Shown: one piece after another, positions 7,877 to 16,000 of the stretch
Layout: every line of letters begins with the position of its first letter
Numbering within the stretch: the stretch's first letter is position 1
From: Tychonema litorale BBK16
Lineage (GTDB): Bacteria > Cyanobacteriota > Cyanobacteriia > Cyanobacteriales > Microcoleaceae
NCBI RefSeq assembly: GCF_021648855.1
Contig: NZ_JAKJHX010000060.1
Span: 4,235 to 30,102 of the forward strand
Length of the DNA stretch: 25,868 nt
Direction: 5' to 3'
The notes under the pieces: generated by a model
What the model saw: only the letters and a program-made list of their open reading frames with translations
Told to the model about the DNA's origin: nothing
The model's database searches: none
Position numbers and translations under genes: made by a program

Positions 7877-7942
7877 GTAGGGGCGGGTTCGCCAACCAAC
7901 TATAACGATGACCGAAAATCTAGATAAACCCGCCCCCGCCCC
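7877..7942. repeat. Dispersed ~66 bp palindromic repeat, copy B
   Basis: Near-identical to 2348-2413, with GTAGGGGCGGGTT at one end and AAACCCGCCCCCGCCCC at the other. It lies just upstream of the chosen start of the TPR-CHAT gene. Together with copy A it brackets the three-gene CHAT cluster in the same orientation. Confidence 0.75.
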
Positions 7943-8138
7943 ACCGTAAATCTGAATGTACATTGTGATTTTGTGTTGGGTTAGGGCGGGTTTTGTGTAT
8001 TTAGACGCGGTTTTAACCGCCAATTTCTAGAAAAATAGTGTAAAATTTAGAATAAAATCAAAATACTTATGAAAGTTATTGAAATTACCGAAGTAACACC
8101 CGAACAACGGGGAAAAACCAAAGAAATGATTTTAGTAA

Positions 8139-8192
8139 TTCGGCGATTGAAATCGCTTCTACAAAAACGAAGTCCGCCTCCGCGGACTAAGA
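8139..8192 (+). repeat. Diverged copy of the two-hairpin dispersed repeat
   Basis: CGGCGATTGAAATCGC, then a CTACAAAAACGAAGTCCGCC linker, then a CCGCGGACT palindrome. It has the same architecture as 3823-3876 but with compensated changes in the first stem (GCGATTGAAATCGC), suggesting that the hairpin is conserved over its exact sequence. Confidence 0.7.
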
Positions 8193-8201
8193 GATACAGT
8201 C

Positions 8202-8969
8202 TTATTCTACGATCTGATGAACAGGCCGACATCCAGACAATATACCGTGCAAATTGACGACATTTCCGATAACCGCGATCGCAGGTGCTGCAAATCCAGT
8301 CACTTCAACTTGCTCTACAATTGTAGCTAAAGTTCCGATCAATTCTTCCTGTTCCGGCCGCGTTCCCCAGCGCACTAAAGCTATGGGCGTTTCGATACTC
8401 AAATCGGCTGCTGTTAACTGGCCGATGATGTATGGTAAATTGTGAATCCCCATGTATATTACAATGGTTTCGGAGCCACGCGCGATCGCCTGCCAATTTA
8501 CCTCTGGTCGATATTTTCCCGCTGATTCATGACCGGTGACAAAGGTGACAGACGAACTGTACGATCGATGTGTTAAAGGAATGCCCGCATAAGCAGGGGC
8601 TGCAATTCCAGAAGTTACACCGGGAACGACTTCTACAGCAACTCCAGCTTTCACCAAATCTTCCATTTCTTCGCCACCACGGCCAAAGATAAACGGATCT
8701 CCCCCTTTCAGACGGACAACGATCGCATTATCTTGAGCTTTTTCGATCAATAATTGAGTAGTTTCGTCCTGTATTAGCGAATGGCGGCCGCGACGTTTCC
8801 CCGCATCAATTCGTTCTGCTTGCGGATTGATTGACTCCAAAATTTGAGGGCTAACTAAAGCGTCGTAAATCACGACATCGGCACACTCTAATAGAGCTTT
8901 TCCCTTCAGTGTCATCAAACCTGGATCTCCCGGCCCTGCACCTACTAAATACACCTTACCCACAGACAT
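8202..8969 (-). CDS. cobA: Uroporphyrinogen-III C-methyltransferase (SUMT)
   Basis: 255 residues. It methylates uroporphyrinogen III at C2 and C7 with S-adenosylmethionine to give precorrin-2, the branch point from heme/chlorophyll to siroheme and cobalamin. SUMT signatures are all present: [10 protein letters not shown] near residue 10, [13 protein letters not shown] and VVPGVTSG. The ATG at 8969 is chosen because AAGAGG lies a few bases upstream and the protein then starts next to the conserved [11 protein letters not shown] strand. An alternative ATG at 9026 adds 19 charged residues and would overlap the chelatase stop by ATGA, so it cannot be excluded. There is no fused HemD or CysG dehydrogenase part. 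The pairing with the chelatase upstream fits one pathway. Confidence 0.95.
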   Translation of the reverse strand: MSVGKVYLVGAGPGDPGLMTLKGKALLECADVVIYDALVSPQILESINPQAERIDAGKRRGRHSLIQDETTQLLIEKAQDNAIVVRLKGGDPFIFGRGGEEMEDLVKAGVAVEVVPGVTSGIAAPAYAGIPLTHRSYSSSVTFVTGHESAGKYRPEVNWQAIARGSETIVIYMGIHNLPYIIGQLTAADLSIETPIALVRWGTRPEQEELIGTLATIVEQVEVTGFAAPAIAVIGNVVNLHGILSGCRPVHQIVE

Positions 8970-9022
8970 TTTTACCTCTTCCTTTTCTATCTTTTCTATT
9001 GATTCCTGTGTGCCTCTGAGGT

Positions 9023-9778
9023 TCATTTTTGAATTAACTCCCCAACTAAGTCTGCTAATTCTACACTTACGCCTAGAGGATTTGCCAGATGCAGTTCCGT
9101 CGTGGGAAATTGCTCCTTTAACTGTGCGACTTTTTGGGTGATCGCATCTGTAATGCCTCCATTGAACAAGAAGTATGGCACAATTCCAATTTGCTGCTGT
9201 CCATCACGAACTAAACTGTCAATTTGTTCTTCCAAACTCGGCTTTACCGACCAATAAGCGGTTACAGCACCGACTTTGCTAGCTATTTCCTCCACTGTCG
9301 AGTTGCCTCCCGGACGGCGACTACCATGAGATAGTAAAATCCATTTGGGGCGCGAATTGGGGAGAAAAGCCATCTCTTGGATCTGAGTTTTCACCAAGTT
9401 GGTTAAGCCTGCTTCTTGGGTTCCCAAATGCGGCTGCAATTCAATATTGAGTTGGGAAGAAAGAGTTTGTCTGGCAATTTCTACCTGGGCGGGAATGTCT
9501 TCGGCGACATGAACTCCCGGTAATAAAAATATGGGCAATATTTGGACTTCTGTCAATCCCAGGGATAGGGTATGTTCGGCAAAATGGCAAATTTGCTCGT
9601 GCAAAGGCGCGCCCAACTCTAAGGTAGCGGTTCCGACTGTGGGAACAGAGGAAGCGGCAGAATTGCTCAAAATTGGTAATTTTTGAGACAGTAGTTGAGC
9701 TAGATTTTCCAGGGCTAGTTGGGGTCGGGGGTCGCGACTGCCGTGGGATACTAATAAATAGGTCGATCGCAATTTCAA
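9023..9778 (-). CDS. cbiX: Sirohydrochlorin chelatase, CbiX/SirB-type
   Basis: 251 residues with two tandem CbiX half-domains. The first has VSHGSRDPR (His12) and the second active-site His in LLPGVHVAEDIP (His90); the second half has LLSHGSRRPGG (His151). This is a class II chelatase that inserts iron or cobalt into sirohydrochlorin; the metal cannot be told from sequence. It lies directly upstream of cobA on the same strand, touching or overlapping it, so the two supply successive steps around precorrin-2 (the dehydrogenase is not in this window). The start appears to be TTG at 9778: no ATG or GTG lies in frame between the stop at 9800-9802 and the conserved first strand. Weak initiation may keep its level low. 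Confidence 0.88.
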   Translation of the reverse strand: MKLRSTYLLVSHGSRDPRPQLALENLAQLLSQKLPILSNSAASSVPTVGTATLELGAPLHEQICHFAEHTLSLGLTEVQILPIFLLPGVHVAEDIPAQVEIARQTLSSQLNIELQPHLGTQEAGLTNLVKTQIQEMAFLPNSRPKWILLSHGSRRPGGNSTVEEIASKVGAVTAYWSVKPSLEEQIDSLVRDGQQQIGIVPYFLFNGGITDAITQKVAQLKEQFPTTELHLANPLGVSVELADLVGELIQK

Positions 9779-9870
9779 TATTTCAATATGGATGTGATCT
9801 TAATGGTCGATCGGGATATTCAATAAGTATAACATCTCAGAGCCGAAACTACTAAAAAAATAGAATAGCC

Positions 9871-9903
9871 AAATCCCCCACTTATTCAAAAAGTCGGGGA
9901 TTT
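9871..9903 (-). terminator. Terminator-like hairpin downstream of the Mn-catalase gene
   Basis: AAATCCCCCACTT pairs with AAGTCGGGGATTT around an ATTCAA loop, about 20 bases past the catalase stop. On the minus strand a T-rich run (TATTTTTTT) follows after ~9 bases. It probably ends the catalase transcript before the cbiX-cobA unit begins. Confidence 0.6.
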
Positions 9904-9922
9904 AAGTTACCAAATATTGTAA

Positions 9923-10606
9923 TTAACCTTGAGGAGCCGGATCTACGACATACTTGAAAGTCGGTTCAGAGTTCAAGGCAGTAGGTTCATCCTTGCCATC
10001 ACTAGACAAGTTAAAGAAAAGATCCACAGTTGAATCTGGCTGAATATTACCGAACATCGGATCGGTCAGTTTGCCCATAGATTCCAGAGCTTTCATAAAC
10101 ATTTGAGTGTGAGAAATTTCGCGAGTCAGCAAAAAGTGCAGCGTCTTTTTCGTCCCCGCATCCGGTGCCAGCTTAATCAATGCTTCGTAGGTTTGGCGAG
10201 CTCCGGCTTCGGCACCGATATTAGCGCGCAAATCGCGGACAACATCCCCGCCTTCGTTGACATAAGCTCCCGTCCAAGCTTGACCTTGGCTATCCAACAA
10301 GTGCGGGCCTACACCTCGCACAGCAAACAAAGTGCTCTTATAAGCTTCGGTTTGGTCAACATTTTTGGTGTGAGATTCGATCAGTTTGCCAACCATTTCT
10401 AAATGGCTGAATTCTTCGAGAGCAATATCTTGCAGCATATCCTTAATCTCTGCATCTTCACAGTGAAAAGACTGCACCCAGTATTGCAGAGCTGCTGTCA
10501 ATTCTCCGGTTGCTCCACCAAACTGTTCTAGCAGAAGTTGGGCAAAACGAGGGTGGGCTTCGTCTACTTTCACCGCAGACATTAATTGTTTTTTGTGAAA
10601 AAACAT
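9923..10606 (-). CDS. Manganese catalase family protein
   Basis: 227 residues from ATG 10606, with GGAG about 10 bases upstream. It is a four-helix-bundle ferritin-like protein that disproportionates hydrogen peroxide with a dinuclear manganese site. The expected ligands can be read: Glu35 in TGELTAALQY, Glu65 and His68 in EEFSHLE, Glu133 in GAEAGAR, and His166 in TREISHTQMF. The spacings match known Mn-catalases. It is shorter than the ~260-300 residues common in the family, mainly in the C-terminal tail, but the active site is complete. It is cytosolic and seems to be a single-gene unit, with the hairpin at 9871-9903 as terminator. Confidence 0.92.
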   Translation of the reverse strand: MFFHKKQLMSAVKVDEAHPRFAQLLLEQFGGATGELTAALQYWVQSFHCEDAEIKDMLQDIALEEFSHLEMVGKLIESHTKNVDQTEAYKSTLFAVRGVGPHLLDSQGQAWTGAYVNEGGDVVRDLRANIGAEAGARQTYEALIKLAPDAGTKKTLHFLLTREISHTQMFMKALESMGKLTDPMFGNIQPDSTVDLFFNLSSDGKDEPTALNSEPTFKYVVDPAPQG

Positions 10607-10801
10607 GGCTCGATATCTCCATTTAGTTCTGTTTTTAAAATCTGATCATTACAGACTTTAGCTGTGTTCACCTTCGTCATCCATTGTGCGATAGGAGATC
10701 GGCAGAAACCTCGGTCGTTAGATAGATCTAGCAGCAGCAAGTTCTCTGCTTTCTGGTATAGTTTAAATTAGAAAAAATACTTACTTAGCAGGTAGACAAA
10801 A

Positions 10802-12328
10802 TTAAAAGTTATTGGGATTATTATTGTCGCATTCGGTTAATCTGGCTGACATAGCATCGAGATGTCGCAGCCATTGAACGCCGCCTACCCAACTGCGAGA
10901 TGGCAAATGTCCTGGAGGTGATTTATGGCTGAATTTAAATTGCCCTGAAGCAGTTGTAGAGTTGTATGTCGGCCAGTTTACCCGATCGCAAAATCTGACA
11001 TAATCTCCCTTAACACTTTCGTAGATTTGCTTTTGGATGCTGAAACCAAACCTATCTTGACTGTAGTGCAACCAAAGGCGATCGCAGATTTGCAAGTCTT
11101 CGCATGGTAACTGGGAAATTTGGCTTTTGTCTAGTTGAGTTCCCCCTGTCACGGAGAGAGACTGACACATGACATTCCAAGTTTCTTTGTCTGCTTCTTT
11201 CCACTTTTTGTTTGACAAATAATCCCGTAATTTGGTATAGTCAATACCCTTGACTGAAATCAACTTAATTTCCAAATTTAATATCGAAGAAAACCCCAAA
11301 TTCTCCTGGAAGTTACTAGATATTTCTGTTGGCAAATCCTGAGATTCAGGAGTTTTCAGTAAGTTAAATTTAGCCAATTTAGTGCTATTAATTATATTGG
11401 GAATAATTAGAGTTTTCTGGAGTATAGAGTTGGGGAAAAGCATATTTAATGCTGTATTGATATCTTGCAAAACTTCGACCGCAAAACTGTATCGTTGATT
11501 GAGATTATTTTGGAGCAATTTATCTAAGATTTCGCCTAACTCATTACTAACCATTGTGCCTTTGGGCAGAAACTCACGCCACCACCAACGCTCAGTTTTA
11601 CAATCATACATATCCAAGGGAGGAACTTGGGTCATCAGGCGAATACAGGTGACACCTAAACTATAAAGATCGCTTGCCGGAAATACTTTTCCTCGCATTT
11701 GTTCGGGAGCTAAATAATCCTGGCTACCGATTAAAGTTGCTGGACGAAGTAAGGCTGTATCTGTGAGCACTTTAGCAATGCCGAAGTCGATCAATACTGG
11801 TTTGTTATCGGACTGGCGACGGATAATATTTTCGGGTTTGATGTCGCGGTGAATGACGCGATGATCGTGGATGAATTGCAAGACAGGCAATAAGTCTTGC
11901 AACAATTCCCAAATCTGATGTTCATTATAGATACTCTCATCTAATTCCTGTTTAAGTGTCAGCCCATCAATAAATTCTTGAACTAAATAAATTTGGCCTT
12001 CTTGTTCAAAACAAGCTAACAAATTCGGAATTTGGGGATGATTACCGAGTTCGTCTAAACGGACGGCTTCTTGATGAAATAATTCTAGTGCTTTGTTGAA
12101 AATGTCTGGATCGCGATCGTAAAATTGAAATTGCTTGACTGCACATCGGGGGTGGGATGGGATGTCTTCATCGATTGCTAAGAAAGTTTTGCCAAATCCA
12201 CCTTTACCCAGAGTTTGTATGGGACGATACCGCTGTCTAAGCAATAGATTAGAGCCGCAGTTTACGCAAAGTTGGGCAGTGCTAGAGTTTTGAGGGATTT
12301 CACATTTTGGGTTAATACAGTAGCTCAT
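10802..12328 (-). CDS. Serine/threonine protein kinase with N-terminal zinc ribbon and C-terminal GUN4 domain
   Basis: 508 residues. Residues 1-25 form a CxxxxC...CxxC zinc ribbon (Cys4, 9, 21, 24). The Hanks-type kinase domain (~34-295) has GKGGFG, Lys65 in AVKQF, Asp162 in HRDIKPEN and the DFG Asp181, so it should be active. Residues ~361-492 match a GUN4 domain: KWKEADKET, LQICDRLWLHYSQDRFGFSIQ, and SPPGHLPS. GUN4 binds porphyrins and stimulates Mg-chelatase in photosynthetic organisms; kinase-GUN4 fusions are known in cyanobacteria, but their targets are poorly understood. A tetrapyrrole-sensing kinase is inferred. The next genes downstream are catalase and cbiX-cobA, a suggestive tetrapyrrole context, though the catalase terminator argues against one operon. 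Confidence 0.93.
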   Translation of the reverse strand: MSYCINPKCEIPQNSSTAQLCVNCGSNLLLRQRYRPIQTLGKGGFGKTFLAIDEDIPSHPRCAVKQFQFYDRDPDIFNKALELFHQEAVRLDELGNHPQIPNLLACFEQEGQIYLVQEFIDGLTLKQELDESIYNEHQIWELLQDLLPVLQFIHDHRVIHRDIKPENIIRRQSDNKPVLIDFGIAKVLTDTALLRPATLIGSQDYLAPEQMRGKVFPASDLYSLGVTCIRLMTQVPPLDMYDCKTERWWWREFLPKGTMVSNELGEILDKLLQNNLNQRYSFAVEVLQDINTALNMLFPNSILQKTLIIPNIINSTKLAKFNLLKTPESQDLPTEISSNFQENLGFSSILNLEIKLISVKGIDYTKLRDYLSNKKWKEADKETWNVMCQSLSVTGGTQLDKSQISQLPCEDLQICDRLWLHYSQDRFGFSIQKQIYESVKGDYVRFCDRVNWPTYNSTTASGQFKFSHKSPPGHLPSRSWVGGVQWLRHLDAMSARLTECDNNNPNNF

Positions 12329-12644
12329 ATTTATTTTAGATTTTAGATTTTGGATGTTAGATTTTAAATTAGGGAAATGAGCAAGAGTTAACTATGTATG
12401 ACTATATTTTAGTGCGCTGGCTGAAATTGAGATACTGTTTTGCTGCTGGGTTTGGCTGCACCGACTCCTCGACTGCGGAGAAATTGGGGAGCGACGATGA
12501 GCGACAATTGTGCTAAAGTGATACAGTGCAAGGAATTGAAAGCAGTGTCAATCGGTGCGATCGGCCGAAATTCACAAAAATCAAAAAAAAATTGCTAAAC
12601 CACTAGACCTATGCTAAGGTTAGATGCTATAGTGAAAAAAACAC
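12329..12644. other. Gene-free spacer upstream of the kinase and tRNA-His
   Basis: About 316 bases. The first ~40 (12331-12370) are imperfect ATTTTAGATTTT repeats upstream of the kinase start. The rest shows no open frame with coding character, and only a candidate tRNA promoter near its right end. I see nothing else in it. Confidence 0.5.
12628..12633 (+). promoter_or_regulatory. Candidate -10 box for tRNA-His
   Basis: TATAGT lies 12 bases before the tRNA 5' end, where a -10 element would give an almost leaderless precursor. No convincing -35 was found at the expected distance, so this is a weak call. Confidence 0.4.
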
Positions 12645-12718
12645 GGCGAGCGTAGCCAAGTGGTTAAGGCAGTGGTTTGTGGTACCACCATTCGTGGGTT
12701 CAATTCCCATCGTTCGCC
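12645..12718 (+). tRNA. tRNA-His (anticodon GTG)
   Basis: The full cloverleaf can be drawn. A seven-base acceptor stem pairs GCGAGCG (12646-12652) with CGTTCGC (12711-12717), including one G-T wobble. The anticodon stem GTGGT/ACCAC closes a TTGTGGT loop with anticodon GTG at 12679-12681. The T-arm reads CGTGGGTTCAATTCCCATCG. The extra 5' G at 12645 facing C at 12718 is the histidine-specific G-1:C73 pair. CCA is not encoded. Confidence 0.97.
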
Positions 12719-12809
12719 CTTTCAAGTCCATCAAGGGATTCGTCCCGTGAGTAATACCTGAATTAGTCTTAACATGACTAAGGAATCTTTTATTCAACAT
12801 CAGGCCTAG

Positions 12810-12835
12810 ATCCCCCCTAATCCATCAGGGGGGAT
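12810..12835 (+). terminator. Hairpin, possible terminator after tRNA-His
   Basis: A perfect nine-base inverted repeat ATCCCCCCT / AGGGGGGAT has an 8-base loop and is followed by TCAATTTTATTT. The T-run is interrupted, so it may be a terminator or simply a common cyanobacterial palindrome. Confidence 0.5.
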
Positions 12836-12924
12836 TCAATTTTATTTAATGGGGTGATGGGGTTATGGGGGAGATGGGGAGATGGAGTGAATTTTTGAGA
12901 TTTTCAGTCGAGTCGCCACTTTGC

Positions 12925-12990
12925 CTCTCCCCCTCTCCCTTTCTCCCCCTCTCCCTTTCTCCCCCTCTCCCTCCATCTCCCCCTCTACCT
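12925..12990 (+). repeat. C/T-rich tandem repeat, ~18 bp period
   Basis: Consecutive imperfect copies of CTCCCCCTCTCCCTTTCT, purely pyrimidine on the plus strand. This low-complexity array ends about 50 bases before the helicase start. Confidence 0.75.
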
Positions 12991-13041
12991 TGTGCTAATA
13001 TTGTATCGATCGGGGCAACCAACAATTATTGAACAATAAAA

Positions 13042-16000
13042 ATGCCAGCTTTACTAGCAGAAGATTGGGGATATAAATTTACTGGAAATCGAGCGATTAA
13101 TAAGTTTATTCGCGATGTTGAAGGAGAAGCAGCTTTAGCAAAATATTGTGATTGGGAATCCAAAGAGCGTGCCGAAGTTTTGATGTCTGATATTGTCAGT
13201 AAATCCCACAACCTTTTCTACGTGCGTCGCCAACAGGTAAATCAGAGATTTGCCGAAGAAGAAATCTGGGAATTAATCATTGCTACCGATCAAGATGATT
13301 TTGAATTACCGGAATTGTTGCAAAAAGCCGATCGCACTTTACGATTATTAGCTTGTGTACGCTTTGAAGATGGCATTGGCGGTTTAAAGTTACTTGATGC
13401 TGGTTTAGTACATCGCCTCAGAGGTAATAAGGATGGGTATGTTTTACCACAAAAGTTGCGACTTTTAGGCAATAGTAAAGCAGGTATTCCTCGAAAGTCG
13501 ATCGCCCGCGTACAACAATTACCATTTTGGGACGATAGACACATCCCAACTACGGAACAACTCAAAGTTTGGCACACTTTTTTGAAGGTTGAAAAACGCA
13601 TTGCTGAAGCCCGTCAGTTTTGCGTCCCTTTTCGAGGTCATAATTACGGTTCTAGTCTCAAAATCATTACTTTAGAAATTGATTCTCGTTCCGCAACTCT
13701 GGATGGTTATGATGAAAATTCCTTAGAGTTAGGCGATTTTCGAGAAAGGCTAAAAAAGGCGCGCAATGAAGAAATTACCCTATTTGATTCTGCACCAGGA
13801 AGTAGAGGAAATCGCGATGGAGAGAAGTTAGGAAGTATCACGGAAGTTGACTTTGAGCATAGCAAATTACGCATCAAATTAGATCTAGATTTGGCATCGC
13901 GTATGGCTGGCGATCGATATTTCTTGCCTAAACAAGGTTTTTTGTATTTTGAGGCTGCTGGGGATATCAGTCAGATCAAACGCAAAGAGCAAGCTTTGAA
14001 AATGTTGACAGATGGCCGTGCTCAAAACCCCTATTTGAGTGACTTTTTATTCGATGCAACTCAAGCCAGACTGCCACAAAAAAGTATTAAGTTAGATCGA
14101 GAAAACTTATTGAATCGCAATGCTAATACTGACCAAATTGCTGCTGTAGAAGCCGTGCTGTCGGCAAAGGATTTAATTCTGATTCAAGGCCCGCCGGGAA
14201 CCGGAAAGACTACAGTGATTGCCGAGATTTGTTATCAAATTGCCCGTCTGGGTGGCAAAACGCTGATTGCTTCTCAGGCTAATTTAGCTGTAGATAATGC
14301 TTTGAGTCGGTTGGTACACAATCCGGCGATTCGGGCGTTGCGGAAGGGAAAAGCTCATAAGGTGCAGGAAGAAGGGCAGCCGTTTTTGGAGGAAAATGCG
14401 ATCGGCACTTGGCTACAAAATACTGCCACTGATTGCGAACAAAAACTCTTACAGCGCCAGAAAAATGTCATATATGTGCGGAAGTTGTTAGCAGAATCTG
14501 AACGATTTGCAGCTTATTTTACCGCCGAATCAGAATTGCATAATCAACAAAAACATCTGTATAGTAGCAAGGCAAGTCTGGAGGCTAACTGCAATCACCA
14601 AGAAACAGCATACCAAGAAAGTTTGACACAAAAAAACGAAATTGAATCTTTATTTTTTGGATTAGAAAGTCTCCTGGCTGCACCGAAGGTTGATTGGGAA
14701 TCTCCAGAAATAACGGAATTTTTGCCCAGACTGAGACCATTTTCAGAAGGCAACATTTTAGTAGAAAACTTTCTGGCAAATGTGCGGATTGCCGCTAACA
14801 ATGCTACTCAAATTGGTTTCAATCGCCCTGCTTGCGGTGCTTTTGGGATTGCGGTTTGGTTGCGGGAAACTGTAGCGCCCCAAATATTAGAATTTAAGAC
14901 GGCATTTGATTGTGCTGATGATGCTTGTCAGGCTATGTCAGGGGTTGGGGAATCGCTGCTGGTGTCGCGACAGATTTCTGATAGGTTGAATCAGCTACAA
15001 TTGGGCGATCGGCAAAATCAGACAAATCGCCACAATTTAGAGCAGAAAATCCAGAATTTGGAACTACGAAAAGCAGAAATTGCCACGGTTGTTGTCGCCG
15101 TTGCAGAGTGGATTCAGACAGCCGATACTCAACTGTATGAAGTTGTGAAATCTTGTTTGGAAACGGGGGTACTGCTCACCGATGAGATGGTAGAATTGCC
15201 TGTGGGATTGTTGAAAATTGCCCGATCGCTCAAATTGCCGATCGTTCCACCCAAATGGAAAGTCAGTTTGCCCGATTTAGAGCGCTTGCAAAAGGCGATC
15301 GCCCATGAAGCCAGCGCAGGTTTTAAGGACATTCAAGGGCAACAATTCCGGTTTAGCGAGTTTTTGCACCTAAATTTGAATCAAACGCCGATCGTGCTCT
15401 CTGTGGGCGATCGCACTCAATGGCAACAACTAGCCAAAGACTTTGATAACTACTCCAAAGTCGCTCCCAGTCAGCGCAAATTCATCATTGAAAAAGCTCA
15501 CACTTTATTCACTAATATTCAACAAACTTACAGTGCATCTTTACAGGCTAATAATATCCAGAATACCTTAGAACGCCTCGCCAAAGAATTGCTGCATAGC
15601 ATCCTCGGAAATGCACGGGAATGTATGGTTCCCCTAAAAACCGAAACTGAACAGCAACTACAAAAACAGCACCAGTTATTAGATAGACTCAACTCAAATT
15701 TAAACCAGCCAGAAATATCCGCCCTTCAACATCAATTAGCCACAGCCCAGGAAGCAACAAATTCAAAAATCGACGAAGTTACTAATTTATTACTGGCAAT
15801 TGTCGAACAGCCAAATGCACCTGAAAAATTACGGATTCTAGCAGAACAATATATTTCCCAGAAATCTAATATTTGGGAACAGTCACAGCAATTCATGAAG
15901 CAAGTTGACACTTGGAAAGCAAGTGCAGTGCAGCTTGAAAGTTCCCTTTCCGACTTAGATGCTTTCGGTATTTTGACTATCATCAAAGATAGTCTAAATG

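Larger units (their letters stand above)
7814..8201. other. Gene-free spacer between cobA and the TPR-CHAT gene
   Basis: This ~388-base stretch holds the dispersed repeat at 7877-7942, a small palindrome GGTTTTAACC near 8008-8020, an AT-rich segment (8028-8068) and a degenerate CGGCGATTGAAATCGC...CCGCGGACT repeat (8139-8192). A 62-codon plus-strand frame (8069-8257) starts plausibly (MKVIEITEV) but is half repeat-derived and runs into the 3' end of cobA, so I do not call it a gene. It may be a remnant. Confidence 0.5.
12719..13041. other. Gene-free spacer between tRNA-His and the helicase
   Basis: About 323 bases. It holds a strong inverted repeat (12810-12835), G-rich imperfect repeats (GGGGAGATGGGG type, ~12850-12888), and on the same strand a C-rich array (12925-12990) with an 18-base period (CTCCCCCTCTCCCTTTCT). 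The G-rich and C-rich blocks are partly complementary. No gene or clear helicase promoter was seen. Confidence 0.6.

Noticed and set aside
7814..8023. 70-codon N-terminal extension of the TPR-CHAT protein
   Set aside because: It runs through the dispersed repeat at 7877-7942 and does not resemble the family; ATG 7813 is the better start.
8069..8257. 62-codon plus-strand frame starting MKVIEITEV
   Set aside because: Half is a dispersed repeat and the end overlaps cobA antisense; at best it is a remnant.
12645..13041. Integration site at tRNA-His for a mobile island carrying the helicase-PLD and XisHI genes
   Set aside because: No duplicated tRNA 3' end or integrase gene was seen in the window.
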